Source of the DNA: Rhodobiaceae bacterium
GTDB taxonomy: Bacteria > Pseudomonadota > Alphaproteobacteria > Parvibaculales > Parvibaculaceae
Reading direction: 5' to 3'
DNA length: 18,626 nucleotides
Assembly: GCA_002746275.1 (NCBI GenBank)
Contig: NVWR01000012.1
Coordinates: forward strand, 1-18,626
Part shown: positions 1 to 6,929 of the stretch, one piece after another
How the letters are laid out: each line of letters starts with the position of its first letter
Position numbering within the stretch: position 1 is the stretch's first letter
Program-made: the position numbers and the translations under genes
The notes under the pieces: generated by a model
The model's database searches: none
What the model saw: the letters and a program-made list of their open reading frames with translations, nothing else
What the model was told of the DNA's origin: nothing

Positions 1-488
1 GCGCTCAGGGCTCCACCGGCTTCCCAAACCTGAACGATGATGATTGGATCTGGGGCGGCAAGCTCGAAGATATCCATCTCACAATCCAGCACGGCATCCG
101 GTGGGACGCCGACGATGACAGCCGTTTCAATGAGATGCCCCGTTTTCTGGCAGATGAAATCCTGGAACCCGCTCAGGTGAGCGACATTACCGATTTCGTG
201 CTCGCCATTTCTAGCCAGCAGGAAATGACCGAAGCCGCCACCCGAGGGGCCGGTCTGTTCGCCGCCGAGTGCTCGAGCTGTCATATGGATGACGGCGCTG
301 GCAATAAAGAACTCGGCGCTCCAAACCTCACCGACACGCTCTGGCTCTATGGAGGCAGCCGCGCTGCTGTCTATGAAACCATCGCAAACGCACGCGCTGG
401 CCAAATGCCTTCATGGGGCGCACGCCTCGACCCGGTAACCGTAAAACAATTGGCGCTTTACGTTCATTCACTGGGCGGCGGCGAATAA
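1..488 (+). CDS. ccoP: cbb3-type cytochrome c oxidase subunit III CcoP/FixP, C-terminal part (5' end outside window)
   Basis: Frame starting at base 3, cut by the window edge; about 161 residues remain before the TAA at 486-488. CcoP is the membrane-anchored diheme cytochrome c subunit that passes electrons from the bc1 complex to the CcoN catalytic subunit. What is left covers the end of the first heme domain, with GFPNLNDDDWIWGG (the first CXXCH lies outside), followed by the whole second cytochrome c domain. That domain has the heme motif CSSCH (codons at 270-284), the distal GAPNLTD..WLYGG segment and the axial-Met region GQMPSWGARL. These two repeats of PNL.D..W.WGG are diagnostic of CcoP. 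It is followed by ccoG, ccoH, ccoI and ccoS on the same strand, so ccoN, ccoO and possibly ccoQ should lie just upstream of the window. Confidence 0.97.
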   Translation, partial: AQGSTGFPNLNDDDWIWGGKLEDIHLTIQHGIRWDADDDSRFNEMPRFLADEILEPAQVSDITDFVLAISSQQEMTEAATRGAGLFAAECSSCHMDDGAGNKELGAPNLTDTLWLYGGSRAAVYETIANARAGQMPSWGARLDPVTVKQLALYVHSLGGGE

Positions 489-650
489 CAATTTGGCGTG
501 CTTTTTCGACGCCGAAAGAGCACACCAACAAAGGTGGTCGACATAAATCTCACGGGCAGATTGCCGCAGGGACCCTTCGTCACGGCGAAAAAATATCGGC
601 CATTTTGTAACTAAAGAGTCAGATATTCCCTGGAGGATAGAGGTTCCCAA

Positions 651-706
651 GTCGCTTCTGTGGGAGGAAAAGCGACGACCGGGATAACATCCACGCAAAC
701 GTGGAT
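651..706 (+). promoter_or_regulatory. Two successive inverted repeats in the ccoP-ccoG gap
   Basis: The 230-base gap between ccoP and ccoG has no gene and no convincing FNR/FixK box (TTGAT-N4-ATCAA). It contains two perfect 7-bp stems. The first is GTCGCTT (651-657) with AAGCGAC (670-676), with a 12-base loop carrying GGGAGGA (662-668). The second is ATCCACG (689-695) with CGTGGAT (700-706) around a CAAA loop. The second ends 15 bases before the ATG at 722 and covers an upstream in-frame GTG at 701. Stems seen directly; a role in mRNA processing or translation of ccoG is inference. Confidence 0.4.
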
Positions 707-721
707 AACCATGAGGCAGAG

Positions 722-2254
722 ATGACCACCGACGCCGCGAACACCCCACAGGGCCTATCCTCGCTGATCGGCGAGGCAGAGCGGCTTGCAAATCCGCATG
801 GGGCGGAGGGTGAAACACCGACGGCCGTCAATGCAGAAAAAAACCGCTCCCTCTATGCGAGCCGCATAAAAATTTATCCCAAGCTTGTTCATGGTCGCTA
901 CCGGCTCATCAAATGGATCGTGATGGCGGTAAGTCTGACAATCTATTATGTCACCCCGTGGATCAGATGGGACCGCGGCCCCCTTGCCCCAGATCAGGCC
1001 GTCCTTCTCGACTTCCCGCATCGCCGTTTCTATTTTTTCTGGATCGAAATCTGGCCGCAGGAAATCTACTACCTCACCGGCCTGCTGATCCTGGCATCCA
1101 TCGCCCTCTTTCTCGTTACTTCGGTCGCCGGGCGTGTCTGGTGCGGCTACGCCTGCCCACAAACCGTCTGGACAGACCTGTTCATCTACATCGAACGTTT
1201 TTTTGAAGGAGACCGCGCGGCCCGCATTCGGCTGGATGCGAAGCCGTTCTCCTTGGGAAAATTTTCCCGCAAGCTCGCAAAACATGCGAGCTGGCTTGTG
1301 GTGGCCATTGTTACCGGCGGTGCCTGGGTTTTCTACTTTGATGATGCACCACGACTGGCAGCAGATCTTGTTACCTTCTCAGCGCCCACTGTCGCCTATC
1401 TGTTTATCGGCCTATTCGCCACCACAACCTATGTGTTTGGCGGCCTCGCTCGCGAACAGGTCTGCACCTACATGTGCCCCTGGCCTCGCATTCAAGGCGC
1501 CATGTTTGACGATGACTCGCTGCTCGTAACCTACAAGTATGATCGGGGCGACCCTCGCGGCTCCCACAAAAAGGGAACCACCTGGGATGGGCGTGGCGAC
1601 TGTATCGATTGCGGACAGTGCGTCGCCGTCTGCCCCATGGGCATCGACATTCGCGACGGCATGCAAATGGAGTGCATTCACTGCGCGCTCTGTATTGATG
1701 CGTGCGATGAGATCATGGACAGGGTTGGTCGCCCGCGCGCGCTCATCGGCTATGACACGCCTGCAAACATGGACCGTCGCTTGGCCGGCGAAGAAGAGAA
1801 GATCAATATTCTCCGGCCCCGCACGATCATTTACATCGCCCTTTTGTTCCTCGTCAGCGGGATAATGGCGTTTTCGCTGACGACGCGCAGCGCCATCGAC
1901 CTGAATATCCTGCGGGATCGCAATCCCCTGTTTGTTCAATTGTCTGACGGCAGCATTCGCAATGGCTACATGGTCAAGATCATCAACAAACTGCATATGG
2001 AGCAGGAATTCTCCGTCCGCATAGACGGTCTCGACGGTGCGTTCTTAACGCAGCACGGTGTGGAAGCGACCGGCAACTTTATCGCAACTGTTGCCCCCGA
2101 CAGTCTGCAGAACATCAAAACCTTCGTTATTCTGCCCCATTCCGCCACCCACAATCTGGAGGGTGGTGATGCGGACATCCGTTTCACTGTTGAAAATATC
2201 AGCACTGGCGAACTTGCAATAAATGACACAAGCTTCCGAGGCCCCAGCCGATGA
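722..2254 (+). CDS. ccoG: Cytochrome c oxidase accessory protein CcoG/FixG
   Basis: Membrane-bound [4Fe-4S] protein needed for cbb3 oxidase biogenesis; the CcoG family is reported as a cupric reductase feeding the copper insertion route. I chose ATG 722 because GAGG sits five bases upstream. The alternative GTG at 701 lies inside a hairpin with no ribosome site. From 722 there are about 510 residues. Order: cytosolic N-terminus ending RYRLIKW, membrane segments, CGYACPQTVW (C141, C145), further membrane segments, and CTYMCPWPRIQ (C248, C252). Next come two ferredoxin clusters: CIDCGQCVAVC (C294, C297, C300, C304) and CIHCALCIDAC (C318, C321, C324, C328). A last membrane helix is followed by the C-terminal immunoglobulin-like FixG domain. 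All expected cysteines are present. It lies between ccoP and ccoH in the usual order. Confidence 0.97.
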   Translation: MTTDAANTPQGLSSLIGEAERLANPHGAEGETPTAVNAEKNRSLYASRIKIYPKLVHGRYRLIKWIVMAVSLTIYYVTPWIRWDRGPLAPDQAVLLDFPHRRFYFFWIEIWPQEIYYLTGLLILASIALFLVTSVAGRVWCGYACPQTVWTDLFIYIERFFEGDRAARIRLDAKPFSLGKFSRKLAKHASWLVVAIVTGGAWVFYFDDAPRLAADLVTFSAPTVAYLFIGLFATTTYVFGGLAREQVCTYMCPWPRIQGAMFDDDSLLVTYKYDRGDPRGSHKKGTTWDGRGDCIDCGQCVAVCPMGIDIRDGMQMECIHCALCIDACDEIMDRVGRPRALIGYDTPANMDRRLAGEEEKINILRPRTIIYIALLFLVSGIMAFSLTTRSAIDLNILRDRNPLFVQLSDGSIRNGYMVKIINKLHMEQEFSVRIDGLDGAFLTQHGVEATGNFIATVAPDSLQNIKTFVILPHSATHNLEGGDADIRFTVENISTGELAINDTSFRGPSR

Positions 2255-2270
2255 AGGAACCCAGGCAGAC

Positions 2271-2855
2271 ATGAGCCATCAAGAGAGTTTCTCCGGAGGT
2301 ACAACCTCCAGACCCGGCACCACCACATCCAAAAAATTGACCGGACGTGGCTTTGCGATCCGCATTGGTGCCTTTTTTGGGTCTATTTTTCTCGCCAACG
2401 GCATCATGGTCTTTTATGCCCTCTCAACCTTTGACGGCGTAGAGACAGAAAACGCCTACAGCAGGGGGCGTGCCTACAATCATGTCCTGGAAGCAGAGGC
2501 GGCCCAGGCGGCCTTAGGCTGGCAGGTCGAAATCAACACCAGCCCGACTTACGACCAAACCGAAATCTTGCTCGACGTCACAGTGAGGGTGACAGATCGA
2601 GACAACAAAGCTGTCGCCCTGGCCCCCATCCCCCTGTCACTCCGGCGCCCCACCATGGAGGGGATAGATGCCAGCACCACGCTGACACCCCAGGGCAATG
2701 GCTTTTATGCGGGTACAATACGGCTCGCGAAGGCGGGTAACTGGCTGGCATGGTTCAGAGCGACCACCCCCGACGGGCGGTCTTTCGTGTATGAGGAACG
2801 TCTTTTCGTGCCGCGCCGTCCTGAAGAGCCCCACACCGACGGGCGTGGCTCATGA
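2271..2855 (+). CDS. ccoH: Cbb3 oxidase assembly protein FixH/CcoH
   Basis: Small single-span membrane protein required for assembly or stability of the cbb3 complex. After a polar N-terminus comes KLTGRGFAIRI, a hydrophobic span containing FFGSIFLANGIMVFYAL, and the family signature STFDGVETENAY..G..YN at the start of the periplasmic part. The C-terminal half is an Ig-like fold with LDVTVRVTDRD and a GTIRLAKAGNWLAWFRA segment, as usual in FixH. Start is uncertain. ATG 2271 leaves a 16-base gap after ccoG. ATG 2223 in the same frame would add 16 residues and overlap ccoG by 32 bases. Neither has a strong ribosome site (AGG five bases before 2271). Its TGA overlaps the ATG of ccoI (ATGA at 2852-2855), indicating translational coupling. 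Confidence 0.93.
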   Translation: MSHQESFSGGTTSRPGTTTSKKLTGRGFAIRIGAFFGSIFLANGIMVFYALSTFDGVETENAYSRGRAYNHVLEAEAAQAALGWQVEINTSPTYDQTEILLDVTVRVTDRDNKAVALAPIPLSLRRPTMEGIDASTTLTPQGNGFYAGTIRLAKAGNWLAWFRATTPDGRSFVYEERLFVPRRPEEPHTDGRGS

Positions 2856-5062
2856 CCCTGACCTCTGCTTTTGACACGCTTGATGCAGATCTCTTTGTCC
2901 GCGACGGAGCGGGCGAAGCGCATCTTGATCTGGTCGTCGAAGACATGCATTGCGCAGGGTGTATGCAAAAAATAGAGCGCGCATTGGGTAGTATTCCAGA
3001 CGTGACGCGCGCGCGCTGTAACCTATCCACAAAACGTGTGGCCGTTTCCTGGAAGGGAAACAGCACCACCGGGGCTGCCATCATCACCAAACTGGATCAG
3101 ACGGGTTTCACCGCCGTCCCGTTTGACTCCAAAATGGTAGCGGCAATCGATGCAACAGAAAGCACGCGGCTTTTGCGCGCTATGGGCGTCGCGGGCTTTG
3201 CAGCTGCAAACGTCATGCTCCTGTCGGTCTCCGTCTGGTCCGGGTTCGCGGGCGACATGGAACCTGAGACCCGTGGTTTTTTCCACTGGCTTTCCGCCCT
3301 TATCGCTCTGCCTGCCGTTGCCTACGCGGGACAACCCTTCTTCCGCTCCGCCTGGAAGGCTCTTCGCGCCACCTCCATGAACATGGACGTGCCGATCTCT
3401 CTGGCCGTTCTGCTTGCCTGCGCCATGAGCCTTGTCCAGACCATCCAGAATGCCGACCATGTCTATTTTGATGCGAGCATAAGTCTTCTCTTCTTCCTCC
3501 TTATTGGGCGGTACCTGGATGTTCAGACCCGCGCGAAGGCCTGCGCTGTTGCTCAAAACCTGCTGGCATTGCGGGCCATCGCCGCCACTCTGGTCGAAGC
3601 GGATGGCAGCACACGCTCGGTGCATGTCTCAGCCCTTGAACCCGGCATGATCATCGCCGTGGCCGCCGGGCAACGCCTCCCTGCAGACGGTGTCATCATC
3701 AACGGCACGAGCGACATCGACACCAGCCTGGTGACGGGAGAAAGCCTGCCCCTCACAGCAGGCCCCGACACGCAAGTATTTGCCGGCATGCTCAACCTCT
3801 CCGGTCCGCTCCGCATTCGCGTCACCGCGAAAGACGACGCCTCACTCCTGTCGGAAATTGTCCGGCTGATGGAGGCCGCAGAACAGGGCCGCGCAGGGTA
3901 TGTTCGCCTGGCTGACAGGATCGCGCGCATCTATGCACCGGTAGTTCACATTCTTGCTGCAGGGACAGTCCTACTCTGGCTGCTCCTGGGAGCCGGGTGG
4001 CAACCAAGTGTCATGAACGCCATCGCGGTCCTGATCATCACCTGCCCTTGCGCCCTCGGACTTGCTGTCCCGGTTGTTCAAGTTGTTGCAAGTGGACGTC
4101 TGTTAAAGCTCGGCATTCTCGTCAAAACACCCGATGCCTTGGAGCGTCTCGCGGACATTGATGCGATTGTCTTCGACAAAACCGGCACCCTCACTCTCGG
4201 CAGGCCGGAATTGATCAATGGCGAAGATATTGCAGATGATCAGCTCGCCCTCGCCGCCGCCCTTGCCCGCGAAAGCCGCCACCCCTTGGCGCGCGCAGTT
4301 GTCAGCGCTGCAGATGCCAGAAGCCTGTCGGGCAACACAAATGTAGAAAGCGTTTCCGAGACACCCGGCTTCGGCCTGGAGACAAGCTATCAGGGAAGCA
4401 CTATTCGCCTCGGCAATCGCCGTTGGACGGGAACAGAGGAAACAAGCGCGTCTCATGGTCCAGAACTTTGGTTACGAGTGGGCGATCAGGCACCATTGCT
4501 GTTCTGCTTCTCTGACCAGTTGCGCCCCGACGCGGCGGTAGTCCTCGCACATCTCACCCAAGACCACGATGTCACCATCCTGTCCGGCGACACTCAGGAA
4601 GCCACACGGTCTGTCGCAGAAAAACTTCATATTGATCATTGGGAGGCTGAAAAGACCCCCGCAGAAAAAATAGCGCTGATTGAGAAAATGCAGAATGAGG
4701 GACACACAGTCTTAATGGTGGGGGATGGTCTGAACGATGCACCCGCTCTCAAAGCCGCCCACGTGTCCATCTCCCCCGCCAGCGCCGCTGATATTTCCCA
4801 GACCGCCGCCGACTTTGTTTTCCAGAGCAAGGGTCTGGACGCCGTCGCGCAGGCAATCCAAATCGCGAAACAATCACGCAGGCTCATTTTGCAGAATTTC
4901 GGCATGGCGCTGGGCTATAATCTGATTGCGGTACCTCTTGCGATGGCAGGCTATGTCACACCGCTTATCGCCGCCATCGCCATGTCAGCCTCATCCCTGA
5001 CAGTCACCCTGAACGCCCTGAGATTGGGAATGAAAGGCGACCCGAAAAAATGGACGCGCTGA
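2852..5062 (+). CDS. ccoI: Copper-transporting P1B-type ATPase CcoI/FixI
   Basis: Exports copper across the inner membrane for CuB insertion into the cbb3 oxidase. 736 residues. An N-terminal HMA metal-binding domain has MHCAGC (C34, C37). Eight membrane segments are expected. The transmembrane CPC metal site is C398-P399-C400 in ITCPCALGLAVP. The actuator motif VTGES, the phosphorylated Asp in DKTGTLT (D442), the nucleotide-binding SRHPLARAVV with its conserved HP, and the hinge GDGLNDAPAL (D625, D629) are all intact. The second half of the protein up to the last two helices is typical of the family. It lacks the Cys-rich extreme N-terminus of some CcoI proteins. Start ATG overlaps the ccoH stop by four bases, and the 3' end overlaps ccoS by 13 bases. 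Confidence 0.97.
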   Translation: MTLTSAFDTLDADLFVRDGAGEAHLDLVVEDMHCAGCMQKIERALGSIPDVTRARCNLSTKRVAVSWKGNSTTGAAIITKLDQTGFTAVPFDSKMVAAIDATESTRLLRAMGVAGFAAANVMLLSVSVWSGFAGDMEPETRGFFHWLSALIALPAVAYAGQPFFRSAWKALRATSMNMDVPISLAVLLACAMSLVQTIQNADHVYFDASISLLFFLLIGRYLDVQTRAKACAVAQNLLALRAIAATLVEADGSTRSVHVSALEPGMIIAVAAGQRLPADGVIINGTSDIDTSLVTGESLPLTAGPDTQVFAGMLNLSGPLRIRVTAKDDASLLSEIVRLMEAAEQGRAGYVRLADRIARIYAPVVHILAAGTVLLWLLLGAGWQPSVMNAIAVLIITCPCALGLAVPVVQVVASGRLLKLGILVKTPDALERLADIDAIVFDKTGTLTLGRPELINGEDIADDQLALAAALARESRHPLARAVVSAADARSLSGNTNVESVSETPGFGLETSYQGSTIRLGNRRWTGTEETSASHGPELWLRVGDQAPLLFCFSDQLRPDAAVVLAHLTQDHDVTILSGDTQEATRSVAEKLHIDHWEAEKTPAEKIALIEKMQNEGHTVLMVGDGLNDAPALKAAHVSISPASAADISQTAADFVFQSKGLDAVAQAIQIAKQSRRLILQNFGMALGYNLIAVPLAMAGYVTPLIAAIAMSASSLTVTLNALRLGMKGDPKKWTR

Positions 5063-5205
5063 TCTTCCTGATACCCGTCGCACTCGGGCTTGGCCTGTTG
5101 GGGCTCGGCGCGTTTCTCTGGGCTCTCAAGTCCGGCCAGTATGACGACATGGAGGGGGCGGCAGAACGCATCCTGTTTGACGAAGACACGCCCTCCGACA
5201 ACTAG
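5050..5205 (+). CDS. ccoS: Cbb3-type oxidase assembly protein CcoS
   Basis: A 51-residue single-span protein. It begins MDALIFLIPVALGLGLLGLG, continues AFLWALKSGQYDD and ends with an acidic tail around ERILFDED. This is the CcoS pattern: a hydrophobic helix, then W.L.SGQ(F/Y)DD and an ERIL.D acidic C-terminus. CcoS is required for cofactor (heme b and CuB) insertion into CcoN. Its ATG at 5050 lies inside the last codons of ccoI, giving a 13-base overlap, so it is translated from the same transcript. The TAG at 5203-5205 shares the palindrome CTAG with the stop of the convergent DUF2189 gene. Confidence 0.95.
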   Translation: MDALIFLIPVALGLGLLGLGAFLWALKSGQYDDMEGAAERILFDEDTPSDN

Positions 5206-5999
5206 GCCTTGATGGTGCCCCGATAGGCATGCCAGGTCGCATGACCAATGAGCGGAAACGCGATGATCATACCGACAAAGAATGTCGCCATGCCTGCAGC
5301 CATCACCAGTGCAATGATCCACGCCCACAACACCATCGGCCCGATATTTTCACGAACCGCCTTGATACTGGCCAGCATGGCACTGACCGCATCCATTTCG
5401 CGGGTCATCAGCATCGGCACCGACAAAGCGGAAATCGAAAACACGCCAAAGGCAAGCAGCGCCCCGACAACTGACCCCACAACCGTCAGTCCCAGCCCGT
5501 GGGCTGTAAAGATCATCGTTGGGAGAAAATCAACCAGCGGGGGAAAACCGTTAAGGCCGAAAAAGAGGGCAAACAACAGGCTCGCGATCCGCATCCAGAA
5601 AAGCATCGCCAGCATGAGGAGTATGCCGAGGAAAGCCAATTGGGCGGGCGACACCGTTTTTACAAATAGCACCCGGCCTAGCCGTACTTTCTCACCCGCT
5701 TCCAACTGACGGCTGGCCTCATAAAGCCCCACCGCGAGCATCGGCCCCACCAGCATAAAACCAGCACCGAGCGCCAAAACCAGCGAACTCCATTCCGCCA
5801 CGAACAAGGCGGTGCTGAGGCCGAGCGAAACTGCGGAAAAAAGCAGCCCATAAGCCAGACTGACCGCTGGCATGGCCCACATGTCCCGCCAACCAGCAGC
5901 AATCCAGCGCCAGGGATCGTCGAGTGAAAGTCTCTTTATCTGTATTGATCCTCCCGGCTGCGGGCGTGGCCCGGCCGGATTCTCGGCGGCAAATGCCAT
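5202..5999 (-). CDS. DUF2189 family integral membrane protein
   Basis: 265 residues with about six hydrophobic segments. After a short polar N-terminus comes IKRLSLDDPWRWIAAGWRDM and then PAVSLAYGLLF, the usual opening of DUF2189 proteins. Later come FMLVGPMLAVGLYEASRQLE, and VLFVKTVSPAQLAFLGI with VFSISALSVPMLMTREMDA further on. The end is IAFPLIGHATWHAYRGTIKA, also typical. The family is common in alphaproteobacteria, often near respiratory oxidase genes; no biochemical function is established. The start at 5999 is supported by GGGGAGGA about eight bases before the ATG on the minus strand. The gene converges on ccoS with overlapping stop codons. Confidence 0.9.
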   Translation of the reverse strand: MAFAAENPAGPRPQPGGSIQIKRLSLDDPWRWIAAGWRDMWAMPAVSLAYGLLFSAVSLGLSTALFVAEWSSLVLALGAGFMLVGPMLAVGLYEASRQLEAGEKVRLGRVLFVKTVSPAQLAFLGILLMLAMLFWMRIASLLFALFFGLNGFPPLVDFLPTMIFTAHGLGLTVVGSVVGALLAFGVFSISALSVPMLMTREMDAVSAMLASIKAVRENIGPMVLWAWIIALVMAAGMATFFVGMIIAFPLIGHATWHAYRGTIKA

Positions 6000-6296
6000 A
6001 TAGATTTCCTCCCCATCTGGCCTTTTCCCGAATCCTAAAGGGCGCCCCCGCCAACAGCAATGCCTTGTCAGGTGTCAGCGACAGCAGAATCGAAAGAAAG
6101 GCGCCAAAATCTCAGACCAAGTCTTTCAAAACCCTCAATGTCGCATAAGTGCGATGCGGCAAACTAACGCAGAACTTCGTCCAAAAGTGTCATTAGTCCC
6201 TCACCTTCATATTTTCATGTGTATTTTCAGTGGGTTAGAAATATTTCTTACTTACTAAATTGTTCGTAATTTATTTTGCATCGCACCATTTTTGAA
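6000..6296. other. Gene-free spacer with AT-rich part and palindrome
   Basis: No coding sequence is supported. The part near 6000 carries the leader and ribosome site of the DUF2189 gene on the minus strand. From about 6205 to 6296 the DNA becomes clearly AT-rich, unlike the surroundings. It includes the perfect 12-base palindrome AGAAATATTTCT (6237-6248), centred about 90 bases before the inferred start of the sRNA. The AT-rich stretch could act as an upstream promoter element or activator site for that sRNA; this is inference. Confidence 0.5.
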
Positions 6297-6325
6297 TTGA
6301 CAATCTGTCACTTTAGAGAGAATAT
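6297..6325 (+). promoter_or_regulatory. Sigma-70 type promoter of the anti-SD sRNA
   Basis: A perfect -35 hexamer TTGACA (6297-6302), a 17-base spacer and GAATAT (6320-6325) as the -10. An AT-rich stretch lies upstream. The predicted transcript start, six to seven bases after the -10, is about 6332, just before the first hairpin of the sRNA. This is the best-looking promoter in the window. Confidence 0.75.
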
Positions 6326-6331
6326 GGCACT

Positions 6332-6418
6332 TGAAAAGCCCGGCCGTACCTCCTCCCTCGGCTATAAGGCTTGATAGGCCGCTTGCACACCTCCTCCCCC
6401 CGTGTAAGCGGCCTTTTT
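6332..6418 (+). ncRNA. Small RNA with two CCUCCUCCC anti-Shine-Dalgarno loops (alpha-r14/NfeR1-like)
   Basis: A roughly 87-nt transcript is delimited by the promoter at 6297-6325 and the terminator at 6376-6418. Hairpin 1 has AAGCC (6336-6340) with GGCTT (6368-6372) outside and GCCG (6343-6346) with CGGC (6359-6362) inside, leaving a 12-base loop containing CCTCCTCCC at 6349-6357. Hairpin 2 is the terminator and shows the same nine bases at 6390-6398 in its loop. Repeated loop-exposed CCUCCUCCC is the hallmark of the alphaproteobacterial alpha-r14 sRNA family (NfeR1 of Sinorhizobium meliloti), which base-pairs with ribosome-binding sites in trans. Two loops are seen here; some family members have three. 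No ORF is present. Assignment to the exact family is from memory of the motif, not a covariance search. Confidence 0.8.
6376..6418 (+). terminator. Rho-independent terminator of the sRNA
   Basis: AGGCCGCTT (6376-6384) pairs with AAGCGGCCT (6406-6414). A GC bulge follows, then ACAC (6387-6390) with GTGT (6402-6405), closing an 11-base pyrimidine loop. A run of T residues (6414-6418) follows at once. The loop doubles as the second anti-SD site. Confidence 0.85.
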
Positions 6419-6500
6419 CGTGCGCGCTCCCACGACAAAGCGGACGTCAACAAATGACGCCTCAAACAGCACTTTTTATCGTGTGATAAAGCAGATCTGC

Positions 6501-6929
6501 CTAGTTGCCGGAACCTTCGGCGTTACCCGCTGGCACGGCGGCTTCATTGGCATCACCTGATTGGGGAACCAGCCGGACCCGGCCCAGCTCAATGCCCCGC
6601 TTCGTATCAATGATGATGACTTCGGCAATGCCATCGCTACTGGTCACGATCGACAGCCGGTCTTCAATAAAACTGGTCCCCAAAAGAGCTGTTCCATGTG
6701 CGACCGGCACATCAACCGCGCCAAACTGGCCTCGCACAGAGACTTCGACCGGATCGGGGGAGCTCACCACCCGGTAAACGATGGTACTAAAGATGACAAT
6801 GAAACCAATCAGCAGCAACACGCCCATCACAATGACGGAAGCGAGCAAAACAGGCCGGTCCTTCATCGCATCCATCTGTGAGGGAAGAGGCGTTTCCATG
6901 CTGTCCAAAGTTTCGCTATTATCCGGCAT
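6501..6929 (-). CDS. Single-span membrane protein, DUF6476-like
   Basis: 142 residues from ATG 6929 (MPDNSETLDSMETPLPSQMD). A cytosolic N-terminus of about 35 residues precedes one hydrophobic span (VLLASVIVMGVLLLIGFIVI). It continues into an extracytoplasmic domain with LLGTSFIEDRLSIVTSSDGI and AEVIIIDTKRGIELGRVRLV, and ends in a low-complexity Ala/Gly tail. The short beta-rich domain after one helix and the position beside rluD fit the DUF6476 proteins of alphaproteobacteria; the function is unknown. The frame stays open to 7121, but that extension is antisense to rluD and compositionally odd, so I reject it. ATG 6899 is a possible shorter start. The 5' end overlaps that of the divergent rluD. 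Confidence 0.75.
   Translation of the reverse strand: MPDNSETLDSMETPLPSQMDAMKDRPVLLASVIVMGVLLLIGFIVIFSTIVYRVVSSPDPVEVSVRGQFGAVDVPVAHGTALLGTSFIEDRLSIVTSSDGIAEVIIIDTKRGIELGRVRLVPQSGDANEAAVPAGNAEGSGN

Noticed and set aside
489..721. FNR/FixK box upstream of ccoG
   Set aside because: Looked for TTGAT-N4-ATCAA; no acceptable match, so ccoG probably depends on the upstream promoter.
6475..6490. TTTATC-GTGT-GATAAA hairpin after the DUF6476-like gene
   Set aside because: AT-only stem with no T run on the minus strand; too weak to call a terminator.
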